Assembly: GCA_900314535.1 (NCBI GenBank)
Contig: OMVT01000005.1
Location: 1 to 64,000 of the forward strand
Reading direction: 5' to 3'
Source of the DNA: an uncultured Olsenella sp.
GTDB lineage: Bacteria; Actinomycetota; Coriobacteriia; Coriobacteriales; Atopobiaceae
DNA length: 64,000 nt
A program made the position numbers and the translations under genes. Shown here piece after piece: positions 7,888 through 16,280 of the stretch. Every line of letters begins with the position of its first letter. Position 1 is the first letter of the stretch. The notes beneath the pieces were generated by a model. The model saw only the letters and a list, made by a program, of their open reading frames with translations. It was not told where the DNA came from and did not search any database.

Positions 7888-10800
7888 CTAGCAGAGCCCC
7901 CTCAGAACATCGAACACAACCTGGCGCTTCTCCTCGGGTGAGAGCGACCCGCCCATCTCGCTCAGACAGGCGATGAGCCCGTTCTTCAGGAGACGTGAAC
8001 GCCCGCTGGTCTTGACGGGGGCGAACGTCTTCTGCTGGCGGGAGCCATCGGGGGCGATGAACACGATTCCGAGCTGGTCGCCGTCGATGTCTTCGGGCTG
8101 TTCTGCAGTCCCCTCGACCTGCCGCTTCATGCCGGAGAGGATTCTCGGGAAGTCGTCGAAGCGCGCGTCGTTCCAGTCGTCCACACGGAGGGATGTCGCG
8201 GCCTTCGCGATTCTGCCGGCGGTGACCAGATCGTCGCCGCTTGCCGCCATGATTGCGTTGAGGATCTTTCGGTTTACCCCTGTGAACGAGCGAGAGTACA
8301 CGACGGGATGCTCCTCAAGCCAGTCCTTCAGAACCGATCCGAGGCTGGAGCCTTCGTGCGCGTTCGGCTCGAAAATGCCCATGATGGTGCTTGTGAGGCC
8401 TTTGGTGCAGTCCGAGAGGTAAGCGTCACAGTCGTCCTTCTCAGCAACTATTGCGGCAACAAGGGAAGCAGAGCCGACGGGCGAGCCGAAGATCCGTGGG
8501 AACTCGTCAAACAGGAGCACGTCGGCATCCGTATCGATGCGCCGGATGGCCCTGAAGAAGGCCGCTCGCGCAGCGGGGATTCGGCCCGCCTTCCCGGAAT
8601 GGGCATGGTCGTACTGGCATGTCCGGGTAACCTGCGGAAGGGCCGCGTACCAGAGCCTGATTGCCTCGGCGACTGAGCTGCGGTCGGAGCCGCTCTTGTC
8701 GCATTTGAAGGCGGCGGCGAGCGCATGCGTGTAGGACTCCATCTGAGGAGACCAGTTGAGCCTCGTGGCCCGGTAAGACTCAGGCCGTTTCGAGAGGTCG
8801 TCCAGCAGCGTTTCGCTCAGTGGCCTCTCTTCGCCATCGAGGGTGATCTTGATCTCGTTGCGGTAGCTTCTCAGGACATAGGCGATGTATATGGGGATGG
8901 GTCCTCGCCTCAGGCCAATGCCGTATTCGGGACCGGTGAGACTCTGGTAGAGGTCGGAAAACGGGGTGTCGTCTGCACGCTCGAGAAAGTCCCGAACGAT
9001 GCGTATGACGCTGGCGATTTCCTTGCTGGGGGTGCCTGGCTCATCGATTGCATCAGACAGGCTGCTTATGAGACCGGTCTTCTCGAGCGCGCTCCTGGCC
9101 ATAGAGGTCTCCTGACCGTTGCCAACGAAGCCGAGGCTAGGGGCCAGCGTAGGCGCACAAAGCGCTTTGAGAATCTTGGTACGGCTGCTGAAGGCGGTAC
9201 CCGTGAGCTCGTTCTTGTTGAGCGCCTCGTTGGTGATGCACGGAGTGTTGCCGTACGTCTTCTCGCAGAGTGCCGAGAGCTCGTCCGAGAGCTTGCGCTT
9301 GCGGGTAATGACCTTGCGCTGCCCGCCATCGATGAAGTAGAGAGTCTGCATGAGCTCAGGCTGGAAGAACCCCGCTATGTATCCGTTGACGATCTCGGCG
9401 TAGTCCTCGATGACGACCTCGTACTCCTCGGCAAGTGCGGCATCGCCCTTGGCCTCGTCTTTCAGTTGACGCGCCGCCTCGAGCTTGTAGATGGCGTCAT
9501 CCACCTTCTTGAATGATCTCGGATAAGCGACGACGGTCATGGGGGCACAAGAAACCGAGTCCTTGGCTACTGCCTTTAGGTCATGAACCTCATCGGCTGT
9601 CGAGCAGTAGACGGCGACGATCTGGCCGTCCCCATCCTTCTTGAGAATGGGCCCATCTTCGGGTTTCCATGACAAGAGCTCTTGCGCATCGACGAAGCCG
9701 CAATCGAAGTATCGGACGATGCTGTAGTCCTCGTTGTACCTGGAAGGGTAAAGAGCGCGCCTGCCAAGGTCGGAGTTGAGTATTTCAGCGCAGCTGAGCG
9801 AGTTGCGGAGGGCCTCGGAGCGATCGGCCACCTCCCTGTCGATGGGGACGCCGGTCGTCTCCTTGAGCTGGAGATATGAGTTGCTGCGCCTCAGGTAGAC
9901 TATGGAATCCTGGGCGACCAGGGCATCAATCGCGCCGGTCACTTCGTCCATTGGGAAGCCGCTATCGGTGAAGATGTCGGCGATGTTCTGCCGCGTCGGG
10001 GCCACGGCATCGAACTGCGCGACGGCATCGATGGCGGCGACCGTCTTGATGATCTTCGCCTCTAGGCTGTCGGACCCAACGTGCACGAGCGACGCCCGAG
10101 CAAGCTCGTAGACCTTGTGCAGCGGCGACGTATAGAGTTCCTTGCGAAGCAGTGGCTCGAAGTAGTCGTAGACGTAATCGGGGGTGACGAACATCTTGAT
10201 GTCACCGATGACGTTGCCGAGGGTATGCTCGCCCGCCGAGCAGATGAAGGTGAAGAGCGTGCGCTCGTTCTGAGCCACGCGCTCGGAGAGCCTGGGGAGG
10301 AGGTATGCGGTTATGGGGTGCAGCGGATAGCAGCCGAAGGTGACAAGACGCACCTCGTCCTCAGTGAACAAGTCGTTGGCAAGGTAGCGTGAGCCCAGCG
10401 TGCGGAGCTTGCGATCGTTTGCGCCGCCGCCATCCGAGAGCCAGCGATTCCAGGTCTCGGGATCTTTGTTGATGGCGGCTGACATGAGTTCGTAGTACTG
10501 CCCGGCGTCATCATGCATGACGATTTCTCCGAAGCGCCCGGAGACGCCACGCCAACCATCAACCTTCTCCTTGGGGAGCTTGGAGTCGATGTAGTTTGAC
10601 AGGCTCTTATGGCTGATGAGGAGCAGGTGCATCTGCTTGTCGATGGCACTCCTGTTGCATGCCTCGGCGAAATCTTGGAGCAGCCTGGTGTCTTCTACGG
10701 TGGCTTTGTCAAGGCTTGTTTCGAGGTACTTGCTGAACTCGTCGTATACGACGTACACGCCGCTGATGCCCGAATCAGAGAGCCGGTCTATCACCTTCTC

Positions 10801-11475
10801 GTAGACGTCGATGACGTCGGCTCCTTCGAGGGCATCGAAGGAGCTGCCGGAGGTGAGCTGAGGGTAGAGGCTTACAAAGGTCTCGTAAGTCTTCGTATCC
10901 ATGTTCTTGAGCTGGGTGATCATGGATTCGAAGGTCAGGCCCGAGGACTCCTCGAGCCTGCGAAGCGTCTCGGGGAAGTCGCTTTTCCAGCGCTCGATCG
11001 TGGCGATAGCGCCGTCGTAGTTCGTCTGGGGCATGACGCCGTCATAGCCGTTGGCGCGAAGCGAGTTGCGGAGCGCTGAAAGGAGGGAGTGGCGAAGGTC
11101 AGAGGTGCTGCCGTTGATAATCACGGGGAGGAGTCTGGCTCCGTCGGTCACGAAGTGTTCCAGCGTCTCGCCGAACCCCAGACCGCGATTGTAGTAGGCG
11201 TCGATGATTTTCTGGAAAAGGGAGGGGTCCTTGTCCCACATGGCTTCCAGGGCGGCGAGGACGACATGGGACTTGCCCTTGCCGTATGCGCCGACGAATA
11301 GCTTCGCTCGCTGGTTAGATGGCGCGACAACCGCGCTCAGGATCTCTTCTAGATAGCGGCAGACCGCCTCGGTAGGGATGAGGCCTTCGACCTTGCTCCT
11401 GTCCCCAAAGTCGTAATCGATGTTGACTGAAGTCTGGAAGTCCTGGTTGGGCACTATGAGTTCGTCGAGGTTCAC
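7888..11475 (-). CDS. sspC: SspC-type large P-loop ATPase of DNA phosphorothioation
   Basis: This 1195-residue protein carries a Walker A (GAYGKGKS, about residues 62-69) and a Walker B-like strand ending in YDEF (about 238-241). The rest is long and helical and without motifs I can name. In SspABCD systems, SspC is the ATPase that works with the DUF4007 nickase SspB and the sulfur-handling SspD. I prefer GTG at 11475, with AGGAG about 6 nt upstream inside the stop region of sspB; a longer ATG at 11517 would overlap sspB without a ribosome site. Similar large ATPases (BrxC, PglY) occur in BREX, but the DUF4007 and PAPS-reductase neighbours point to phosphorothioation. Confidence 0.82.
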   Translation of the reverse strand: MNLDELIVPNQDFQTSVNIDYDFGDRSKVEGLIPTEAVCRYLEEILSAVVAPSNQRAKLFVGAYGKGKSHVVLAALEAMWDKDPSLFQKIIDAYYNRGLGFGETLEHFVTDGARLLPVIINGSTSDLRHSLLSALRNSLRANGYDGVMPQTNYDGAIATIERWKSDFPETLRRLEESSGLTFESMITQLKNMDTKTYETFVSLYPQLTSGSSFDALEGADVIDVYEKVIDRLSDSGISGVYVVYDEFSKYLETSLDKATVEDTRLLQDFAEACNRSAIDKQMHLLLISHKSLSNYIDSKLPKEKVDGWRGVSGRFGEIVMHDDAGQYYELMSAAINKDPETWNRWLSDGGGANDRKLRTLGSRYLANDLFTEDEVRLVTFGCYPLHPITAYLLPRLSERVAQNERTLFTFICSAGEHTLGNVIGDIKMFVTPDYVYDYFEPLLRKELYTSPLHKVYELARASLVHVGSDSLEAKIIKTVAAIDAVAQFDAVAPTRQNIADIFTDSGFPMDEVTGAIDALVAQDSIVYLRRSNSYLQLKETTGVPIDREVADRSEALRNSLSCAEILNSDLGRRALYPSRYNEDYSIVRYFDCGFVDAQELLSWKPEDGPILKKDGDGQIVAVYCSTADEVHDLKAVAKDSVSCAPMTVVAYPRSFKKVDDAIYKLEAARQLKDEAKGDAALAEEYEVVIEDYAEIVNGYIAGFFQPELMQTLYFIDGGQRKVITRKRKLSDELSALCEKTYGNTPCITNEALNKNELTGTAFSSRTKILKALCAPTLAPSLGFVGNGQETSMARSALEKTGLISSLSDAIDEPGTPSKEIASVIRIVRDFLERADDTPFSDLYQSLTGPEYGIGLRRGPIPIYIAYVLRSYRNEIKITLDGEERPLSETLLDDLSKRPESYRATRLNWSPQMESYTHALAAAFKCDKSGSDRSSVAEAIRLWYAALPQVTRTCQYDHAHSGKAGRIPAARAAFFRAIRRIDTDADVLLFDEFPRIFGSPVGSASLVAAIVAEKDDCDAYLSDCTKGLTSTIMGIFEPNAHEGSSLGSVLKDWLEEHPVVYSRSFTGVNRKILNAIMAASGDDLVTAGRIAKAATSLRVDDWNDARFDDFPRILSGMKRQVEGTAEQPEDIDGDQLGIVFIAPDGSRQQKTFAPVKTSGRSRLLKNGLIACLSEMGGSLSPEEKRQVVFDVLRGLC

Positions 11476-11483
11476 GGGATCTC

Positions 11484-12398
11484 CTATCCGATTAGGTCGT
11501 AGTACCAGCGGAGGCACTCTTCTTTGGAGAGGTCTTCCGTGAGGATGCGCACCACGTCGAGTCCCGCGGTCCGGTTGATGCGAAGGTAGTCGTTGTTCTG
11601 CAGCTCATAGAGCTTGTCGAGGAGACCAACGGAGTCGAGATTGTATACGCGACCGGGAGAGAACGGGCCGTTGAGCAGCGTCTCGATGGGGATTTCTGAT
11701 TGTCGCTCGCTGTCATCGTCAAGGTGTTCCTGCATCGAGCAGATGGCGTAGAGGACGAGTATGGCGGGAAGTGAGTTGAGGTTAGGCGGGGTCTTGCGGA
11801 ACGTGCGATTGGAGCGGCTCTCAATATCAATGAGTCCGAGGTCGCTAAGCGGGCAGTCGATGACACTTTCCGGAGAGATGGGCTTGCCGTTCATGCGGTC
11901 GTGCGGCACGTAAGTGCCTATGATGCAGTTGAAGTCGGATTCCAGCGATGCCAGAGCGACGTCCTTACGGTCGTTATAGGTAAAGACATATCGCTCTAGC
12001 GCTCTTGTGAAGTCCTCGCGGCCGAAAACACCCATGTTGAATTCATTGAAGAAGAAATACCAGGCTGTCGCTTCTTCCTGTGCGGAGGCAAGGTTGCACT
12101 GAAGGGCTAAGAGAGTTCCGATTTCCTCGGTATAAGTGTCTCGCTCGAGGATGAGCTTACCGAGTTCCGTCAGGACATGTTCGTGCTTGCGTCCGTCGGC
12201 GTATCCGATAAGTCCCATGGCCTGCAACCAATAGCGCAGAGCGATGACCTGGTTGGCACCGAGGCCAAGTTCATCCATGGCCGTTTTACTGCTACTGGGC
12301 ATGAGCATCCGGTTGTCTTTGATAATGGCTTTAAGCCCTTTGCTGATCCAGCCCTTGCGGACGAAGAACGACTGGTGAGCCTTGAATCTCATCTGCAT
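11484..12398 (-). CDS. sspB: SspB-type DUF4007 protein, probable DNA nickase of phosphorothioation
   Basis: The 304-residue sequence opens with the DUF4007 signature: a Phe/His segment with FFVRKGWISKG, then an LGLGANQVIALRYWLQ helix. A winged-helix-like middle follows, and a C-terminal part with a YNLDSVGLLDKL segment. SspB of the Vibrio SspABCD system is reported as a site-specific nickase whose nick allows sulfur incorporation in one strand. It lies four bases after the sspD stop, so sspD, sspB and sspC are almost certainly cotranscribed. Catalytic residues of this family are not well enough known to me to check individually. Confidence 0.82.
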   Translation of the reverse strand: MQMRFKAHQSFFVRKGWISKGLKAIIKDNRMLMPSSSKTAMDELGLGANQVIALRYWLQAMGLIGYADGRKHEHVLTELGKLILERDTYTEEIGTLLALQCNLASAQEEATAWYFFFNEFNMGVFGREDFTRALERYVFTYNDRKDVALASLESDFNCIIGTYVPHDRMNGKPISPESVIDCPLSDLGLIDIESRSNRTFRKTPPNLNSLPAILVLYAICSMQEHLDDDSERQSEIPIETLLNGPFSPGRVYNLDSVGLLDKLYELQNNDYLRINRTAGLDVVRILTEDLSKEECLRWYYDLIG

Positions 12399-12402
12399 GG
12401 GC

Positions 12403-14118
12403 CTATCCCTCCTGGACTCTCAGGTACTTGCGCATGAGGCATCCGCCTTCCAGGTATTTGTCGGTTACGCACTGATGGCAGTGCACGCACTTAGCGGGAT
12501 CGATGTGGTAACCGCTGCCATTGATGGTGATCGCGTTAAAACGGCAGAGCGCCTCACACTTGAGGCACTGGCGGCAGGCGTTATATTTGACGACCTGGTA
12601 TTTGGCCATACGAAGAAGAGCCTCGCTGTCGGAGGTCTTCAGAATTCGCACCTTCGCCGCATACTCGTAGCCAGGCTGGGAGAACGGCATTACAGAGATG
12701 AGAGGCTCGTTGGTCCTGTGGTCAACGATGACGCTTTCGTGCAGAAGCGGCCGTCCGAGCCCCGGCGCGTAATCACCGATGGGTGTCATAAGTCCTACGA
12801 ACTCGTCCGAGTAAGGCCTCTCGAGAGAGAAGATCATGGCATTGTCATCCGTCGCGCAGTGGCTGGCCTCGACTTGAACCGTTTTGGCGGCTGCAACGCC
12901 ATTTCCGCCTTGCCGCGCCTTCCACTTACCAGTGTCAACATAGACCTCTGGGTCGGGTTTTCCGATTCTCCGAGCGAAGTCCACGAGGAATGTGCGCCAC
13001 CGTTCAGATTGCTCCGGCATGTAGATTTGCGAGAGGAACTGGGCCCGTGGGTTGTTGTTCGGGCACATCCAGCAGCCGACACGTTCATAGCCGAGTCGGT
13101 AGGCATCGTTGAAGTCGATGCCTTCGGAGAGGATGTAGAGCCAGACGTCACAGTCGTTCCAGTAGAAGATGGGCGAGGCGACCTTTTGTCTCTGAATCTT
13201 GACGGACTCCGCGCTGTCCTCTACACGATTGTACTTGCTTCGAGATACGGACTCGTTCTTGCGTATGCCATAGAAGGTAAGGATTGGCTCATCGCCAAAG
13301 AGCCCCTTGAACGCACGGGAAATGGGACCGGTCTTGAACATGGAGCAGCACCAGCGCATCGTGCGGGCTGGTGGCCCAATAACGTTTGCGACGTCGTAAA
13401 AGTCCTGCTCATAATTCTTTGCGACCTTGAATATCGCGAGCGGATGGTTGTCCCTAAAGCGTTTGGCATACTCGATTGTGCTCGGGAACTCAAGAGTGGT
13501 GTTGCCGAAGATATGTACAAGATATGGGTTGCTTAGAGCCCGCACGGCTAGATCGGCGGTGACTGTAGAGTCCTTACCGCCAGAGAACGATACGACAAGG
13601 TGCTCATCCGGATAACCCTCTGAAGCTTTAACGATGAAATCACTGGCTTCACGGACGAGAGCACCAAGGTGCTCTTTGTTGGCTTCGACGAAGGCGGTCT
13701 TGTAACGCTTGAACCCATCGTCAGAGTTTAAGGGTCCATATTCTTCAAGCTGTTTGCGTATGTCGTTGGGATCAGTGGCGAGGATAGTCGCCACCGATAT
13801 GTTGTTGGGCTTGCCATTGACATAGTATTTGCTGCCCACGGCCCACACGGAGTCGTCTTTGAAGGCAAGGGGCCTTCCGACCATCAACTCAAAAAGTAGC
13901 CGCTCCTCAGGAAAGACGGGCCTGATGTCAGCACAGAGATAGCCGGCCTCGCCGCCGCAGCGAGGGCAGGTAATTCGATTCTGGCCTGGTGTATGTATAA
14001 TAGGTATCCTGCAATCACTGCACCAATAGATAGCATGGGGTGCAACCTCGACGGTTCTGCTGCCACATTCAGGGCATACTTCGCTATCGGTGTGGCGATT
14101 GCATTTGACACAATACAT
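12403..14118 (-). CDS. sspD: SspD/DndC-like PAPS-reductase-family protein with zinc ribbons and a ferredoxin tail
   Basis: The start is ATG 14118, preceded by GGAG at 10 nt; longer in-frame starts run through a palindromic leader. The 571-residue product has two N-terminal zinc ribbons (CxxC...CxxC, about residues 2-60), an ATP-pyrophosphatase loop SGGKDS (179-184) and the DndC-type cysteines in WCCSMF and GCWMCPN. It ends with a ferredoxin-like tail containing two cysteine clusters (CRQCLKCEALC and CVHCHQC). The family activates DNA or sulfur by adenylation and transfers sulfur from the cysteine desulfurase, using an iron-sulfur centre. The extra ferredoxin-like tail could deliver electrons. 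It is the first gene of the modification block. Confidence 0.85.
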   Translation of the reverse strand: MYCVKCNRHTDSEVCPECGSRTVEVAPHAIYWCSDCRIPIIHTPGQNRITCPRCGGEAGYLCADIRPVFPEERLLFELMVGRPLAFKDDSVWAVGSKYYVNGKPNNISVATILATDPNDIRKQLEEYGPLNSDDGFKRYKTAFVEANKEHLGALVREASDFIVKASEGYPDEHLVVSFSGGKDSTVTADLAVRALSNPYLVHIFGNTTLEFPSTIEYAKRFRDNHPLAIFKVAKNYEQDFYDVANVIGPPARTMRWCCSMFKTGPISRAFKGLFGDEPILTFYGIRKNESVSRSKYNRVEDSAESVKIQRQKVASPIFYWNDCDVWLYILSEGIDFNDAYRLGYERVGCWMCPNNNPRAQFLSQIYMPEQSERWRTFLVDFARRIGKPDPEVYVDTGKWKARQGGNGVAAAKTVQVEASHCATDDNAMIFSLERPYSDEFVGLMTPIGDYAPGLGRPLLHESVIVDHRTNEPLISVMPFSQPGYEYAAKVRILKTSDSEALLRMAKYQVVKYNACRQCLKCEALCRFNAITINGSGYHIDPAKCVHCHQCVTDKYLEGGCLMRKYLRVQEG

Positions 14119-14145
14119 TCTTTGTATACTCCGCTCAGAGTCTAA

Positions 14146-14169
14146 GCATTGGATGTCATCATCCAATGC
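14146..14169. promoter_or_regulatory. Perfect 10-bp palindrome in the sspD leader
   Basis: Arms GCATTGGATG and CATCCAATGC flank a 4-base centre, 28-51 bases upstream of the sspD start. There is no T-run after it, so it is not a typical terminator. It looks like a dimeric repressor site or a stabilising RNA hairpin. No regulator gene for it is evident in the island. Confidence 0.55.
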
Positions 14170-14235
14170 GACCATCTTAGCAAAGCGGACGTACCGATAA
14201 AAGCCCCTAGCGTGCAATCGACTGACAGAAAATCC

Positions 14236-14241
14236 ATTATA
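14236..14241 (-). promoter_or_regulatory. Candidate -10 box of the sspDBCA block
   Basis: TATAAT on the minus strand about 118 nt before the sspD start would place the palindrome at 14146-14169 inside the transcript leader. A matching -35 hexamer is not convincing, so this is a tentative call. Confidence 0.4.
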
Positions 14242-14623
14242 ATAGCATACTGCCAAGAGAAATGCCATCAGGCAATCGGTGTGCCTGACAATGCATGTCA
14301 GCGGGAGATGCGGATAGGCCGCTCGCTGATTGCCGATATCCACCAATGAATAAGTGAATTGCCAATCCGCGGTTGAAAGCTGCAAAAGGCTAACCGATTA
14401 AGTCCACGGACTTCTTGAAAAACCATTTCGCTGCAGGAAGCTGAGGTTACCGTTTGCGGCGACGGATCCTCTGGGCGCGTCAGGCGCATGTACCATCGAC
14501 GAATCCGTTAGGGCCACGGCTGGGGGAGATTACCACGATGATGGATAAGGATTCCTGCACCTTGAGTATGGCGATGAGAACAGGACGCTAGAGTATGGTC
14601 GTCTCGACACGGAAGAGGCATTC

Positions 14624-14842
14624 GTGAAGGAGACCGGCAGTGGCGACATCACGCAGTTCTGCTACGACGCGCCCGCCCGTGAGACCACCATCACGCTCCG
14701 TGAGACCGAGGACTACTCTCTCGAGGACGTGGCTGACACGCTTCGCAGGGATGCGGAGGACCTGTTCATCGGTGACATCGCGGAGATCCTCGGATTCTGG
14801 AATGTTCCTTACGTGAAGGACGAGAAGGTCCTGGCGTCGTAG
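14624..14842 (+). CDS. Hypothetical 72-residue protein, possibly a 5'-truncated remnant
   Basis: The GTG-started frame encodes an acidic, helical protein (TEDYSLEDVADTLRRDAEDL segment) with no recognised domain. The frame stays open upstream to 14549 and reads sensibly there (LEYG occurs twice), but lacks a good start and ribosome site. This suggests the real N-terminus was lost or frameshifted. It lies between the defence island and the decayed prophage. Confidence 0.35.
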   Translation: MKETGSGDITQFCYDAPARETTITLRETEDYSLEDVADTLRRDAEDLFIGDIAEILGFWNVPYVKDEKVLAS

Positions 14843-15261
14843 CGAGGCGAGAGGGACAAGAGGCGCGAGAAGAACGAGGGACCGTCATCGACTGCCCCTT
14901 TTTGACGAGAAGAGCCATTTCCCACCTCACCATCCCACACGCCAGGTGGTGATGTCGTCGGGGCGCCGCAGTCGCGTCCGCTGCGGGCGTTCCGCCGGGG
15001 CGCGCGGGATGGTGGGGTGGGGATACCGATAGCAAGCAACCGGACTGGGGATCCGCCTCGCTTGCACCGGCTGCGCACAGCCTCAGACGAGACATTTCCG
15101 GACTTGCGTCTCAAACGGACCTGAGACCCTCCGGCGCCGGATTCCTGCCCCTGAGAGCTCTCACATGGCTCTCGCGCCGTACGCAGCGCGTCGCAGGGCC
15201 TCCCGCCCTTCACCGCGTCGCCCGGGACGACGCAATCTTCCGCGTGGGGGTCGATTCGTCC
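14843..15261. other. Gene-free stretch at the island/prophage boundary
   Basis: No frame here reads like a protein. Composition changes from moderate to very GC-rich across it. I see no tRNA, terminal repeat or clear hairpin terminator. It is probably degraded sequence downstream of the portal-gene fragment. Confidence 0.4.
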
Positions 15262-15687
15262 CTATGCCCCGTCCCCGTACCACTTACTGCGGTACTCCTC
15301 GCGCGTCATCAGGCCTGCCGTGACCTCGTCCATGTCCTGGCGCTTCTCGGAGGCGGTGTCCTGCACGATGGAGTCGTCGTATATCACGGACACGCCGCCC
15401 TTCTCGGGAAGCGCCTCGCCCATGTGCCGCGCGCAGGAGAGAAGGGCGTGCGCGACGCCCGCGAGTGCGCCCTCCAGCGCGTTCTCGTTCTTGCGGACAT
15501 TGCGCATGAGGGCGCTGTTGTCGCTCGAGATCTCCGTGGCCGTCTTCACGTACCCCACGTTGTCCAGGTCGAAGTAGTTCACGCCCAGCCCCACGAGGTC
15601 GCCCAGCACCTGCAGCGCCAGGCGGAACGCCTTGCCCTGCGCCTCGGTCCTCAGCGCCGGTGCGAACTCCTGGATTGTGTCTGAGCC
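15262..15687 (-). pseudogene. Phage portal protein, C-terminal fragment
   Basis: The frame reads as the C-terminal third of an SPP1/A118-type portal protein. It has an EFAPALR segment, KTATEISSDNS (the TATE motif typical of these portals), and an end with VIYDDSIVQD and REEYRSKWYG. The portal forms the dodecameric DNA gateway of tailed-phage heads. The first two thirds are missing: similarity starts at about 15687, exactly where a hairpin (15682-15712) begins, and the frame upstream has no portal character. No terminase or other head genes survive nearby, so this is a relic of a deleted prophage. Confidence 0.7.
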
Positions 15688-15712
15688 CTGTCCATTATAT
15701 TGACAGGGCTCA
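15682..15712. repeat. Perfect 11-bp inverted repeat at the portal-fragment junction
   Basis: Arms TGAGCCCTGTC and GACAGGGCTCA flank a 9-base AT-rich loop. It forms the exact boundary where portal homology ends, and the preceding tiny frame stops within its right arm. It may be a transposon end or a deletion scar; without a T-run it is a poor terminator. Confidence 0.55.
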
Positions 15713-15763
15713 CACCCAGCGAGGCTCCGCCCTCAGTTCGGCGGGCACCCTGCTCAGATCCAT
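15710..15763 (-). pseudogene. 17-codon frame with strong ribosome site, probably a truncated gene start
   Basis: GGGAGG lies 7 nt before ATG 15763. The frame (begins MDLSRVPAEL) stops at TGA inside the inverted repeat. A strong ribosome site before so short a frame suggests the surviving start of a gene removed by the same rearrangement that truncated the portal gene. Confidence 0.25.
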
Positions 15764-15793
15764 TTCTGCCTCCCGTGCGAGGGGGACTCGGGC

Positions 15794-16015
15794 CTAGTTG
15801 ATTCCACGGTTGCGCCCCCTCGGCTGACGGGGGCCGCACCCGGCGCGCCGGGCGTTCGGGAGCACGCAGTAAATCGGGATGAGCCAGCGGCCGTTCACCT
15901 TGTCCGCCGGGATGCGGCCCTCCCGGATGCCGCGCGTGATCGACCCCACGTGCTCGCCCGTGAGCTCCGAGAGCACTCGGTGAGTCACCAAGGGAGGGAG
16001 ATCGCTGATGCCCAT
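15794..16015 (-). CDS. Excisionase-like small DNA-binding protein
   Basis: The 73-residue product has the layout of MerR/Xis-type winged helix-turn-helix proteins: a short helix pair (HRVLSELTGEHVGSITRGI), a basic turn (REGRIPADKV) and the NGRWLIP wing. Such proteins bend DNA at attachment sites and steer the integrase toward excision. It is transcribed away from two XRE regulator genes across an AT-rich control region. That fits a lysogeny-type switch in an integrative element. The integrase itself is broken, so an excision role is probably lost. Confidence 0.55.
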   Translation of the reverse strand: MGISDLPPLVTHRVLSELTGEHVGSITRGIREGRIPADKVNGRWLIPIYCVLPNARRAGCGPRQPRGRNRGIN

Positions 16016-16128
16016 AGGTCGCCTTCCTTTCTCGAATCATGCCTTTGGAATGGGGCGGGTGCTGCCGGCGTGCCACCCGATGGCGCACCATTGCCTCCCG
16101 CGACGTGTAGGCTAGCATAGAAAATATC

Positions 16129-16207
16129 ATAGTGTGAGGATGTCCGCATATAGTGGTAGAATAAAGCGATAAACGCTTGTAAGAATAGTCATAATCTGAT
16201 AGACTAT
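16129..16207. promoter_or_regulatory. AT-rich divergent control region with direct and inverted repeats
   Basis: This strip is far more AT-rich than its surroundings. It holds ATAGTG twice, 21 bp apart (16129, 16150), a small palindrome AAGCG/CGCTT (16164-16178) and ATAGTC/GACTAT (16185-16207). It separates the excisionase-like gene from the first XRE gene and is the likely binding region for one or both XRE regulators. Confidence 0.5.
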
Positions 16208-16280
16208 GTTGCGAAGTGTTATGTCCCGCAATCGGCAAACGGCATCGGGGCGCCACGGAACGTGCGCGGAGGGAAGGGTC

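Noticed and set aside
7888-14118. BREX or Pgl system because of the very large P-loop ATPase
   Set aside because: No PglX methylase, PglZ or BrxL is present, while a DUF4007 protein, a PAPS-reductase-type protein and a cysteine desulfurase are, which defines phosphorothioation.
1-14400. SspE or DndFGH effectors of the classical kind
   Set aside because: I looked for DUF262/DUF1524 and for DptF/G/H-like patterns in both strands of the island and saw none.
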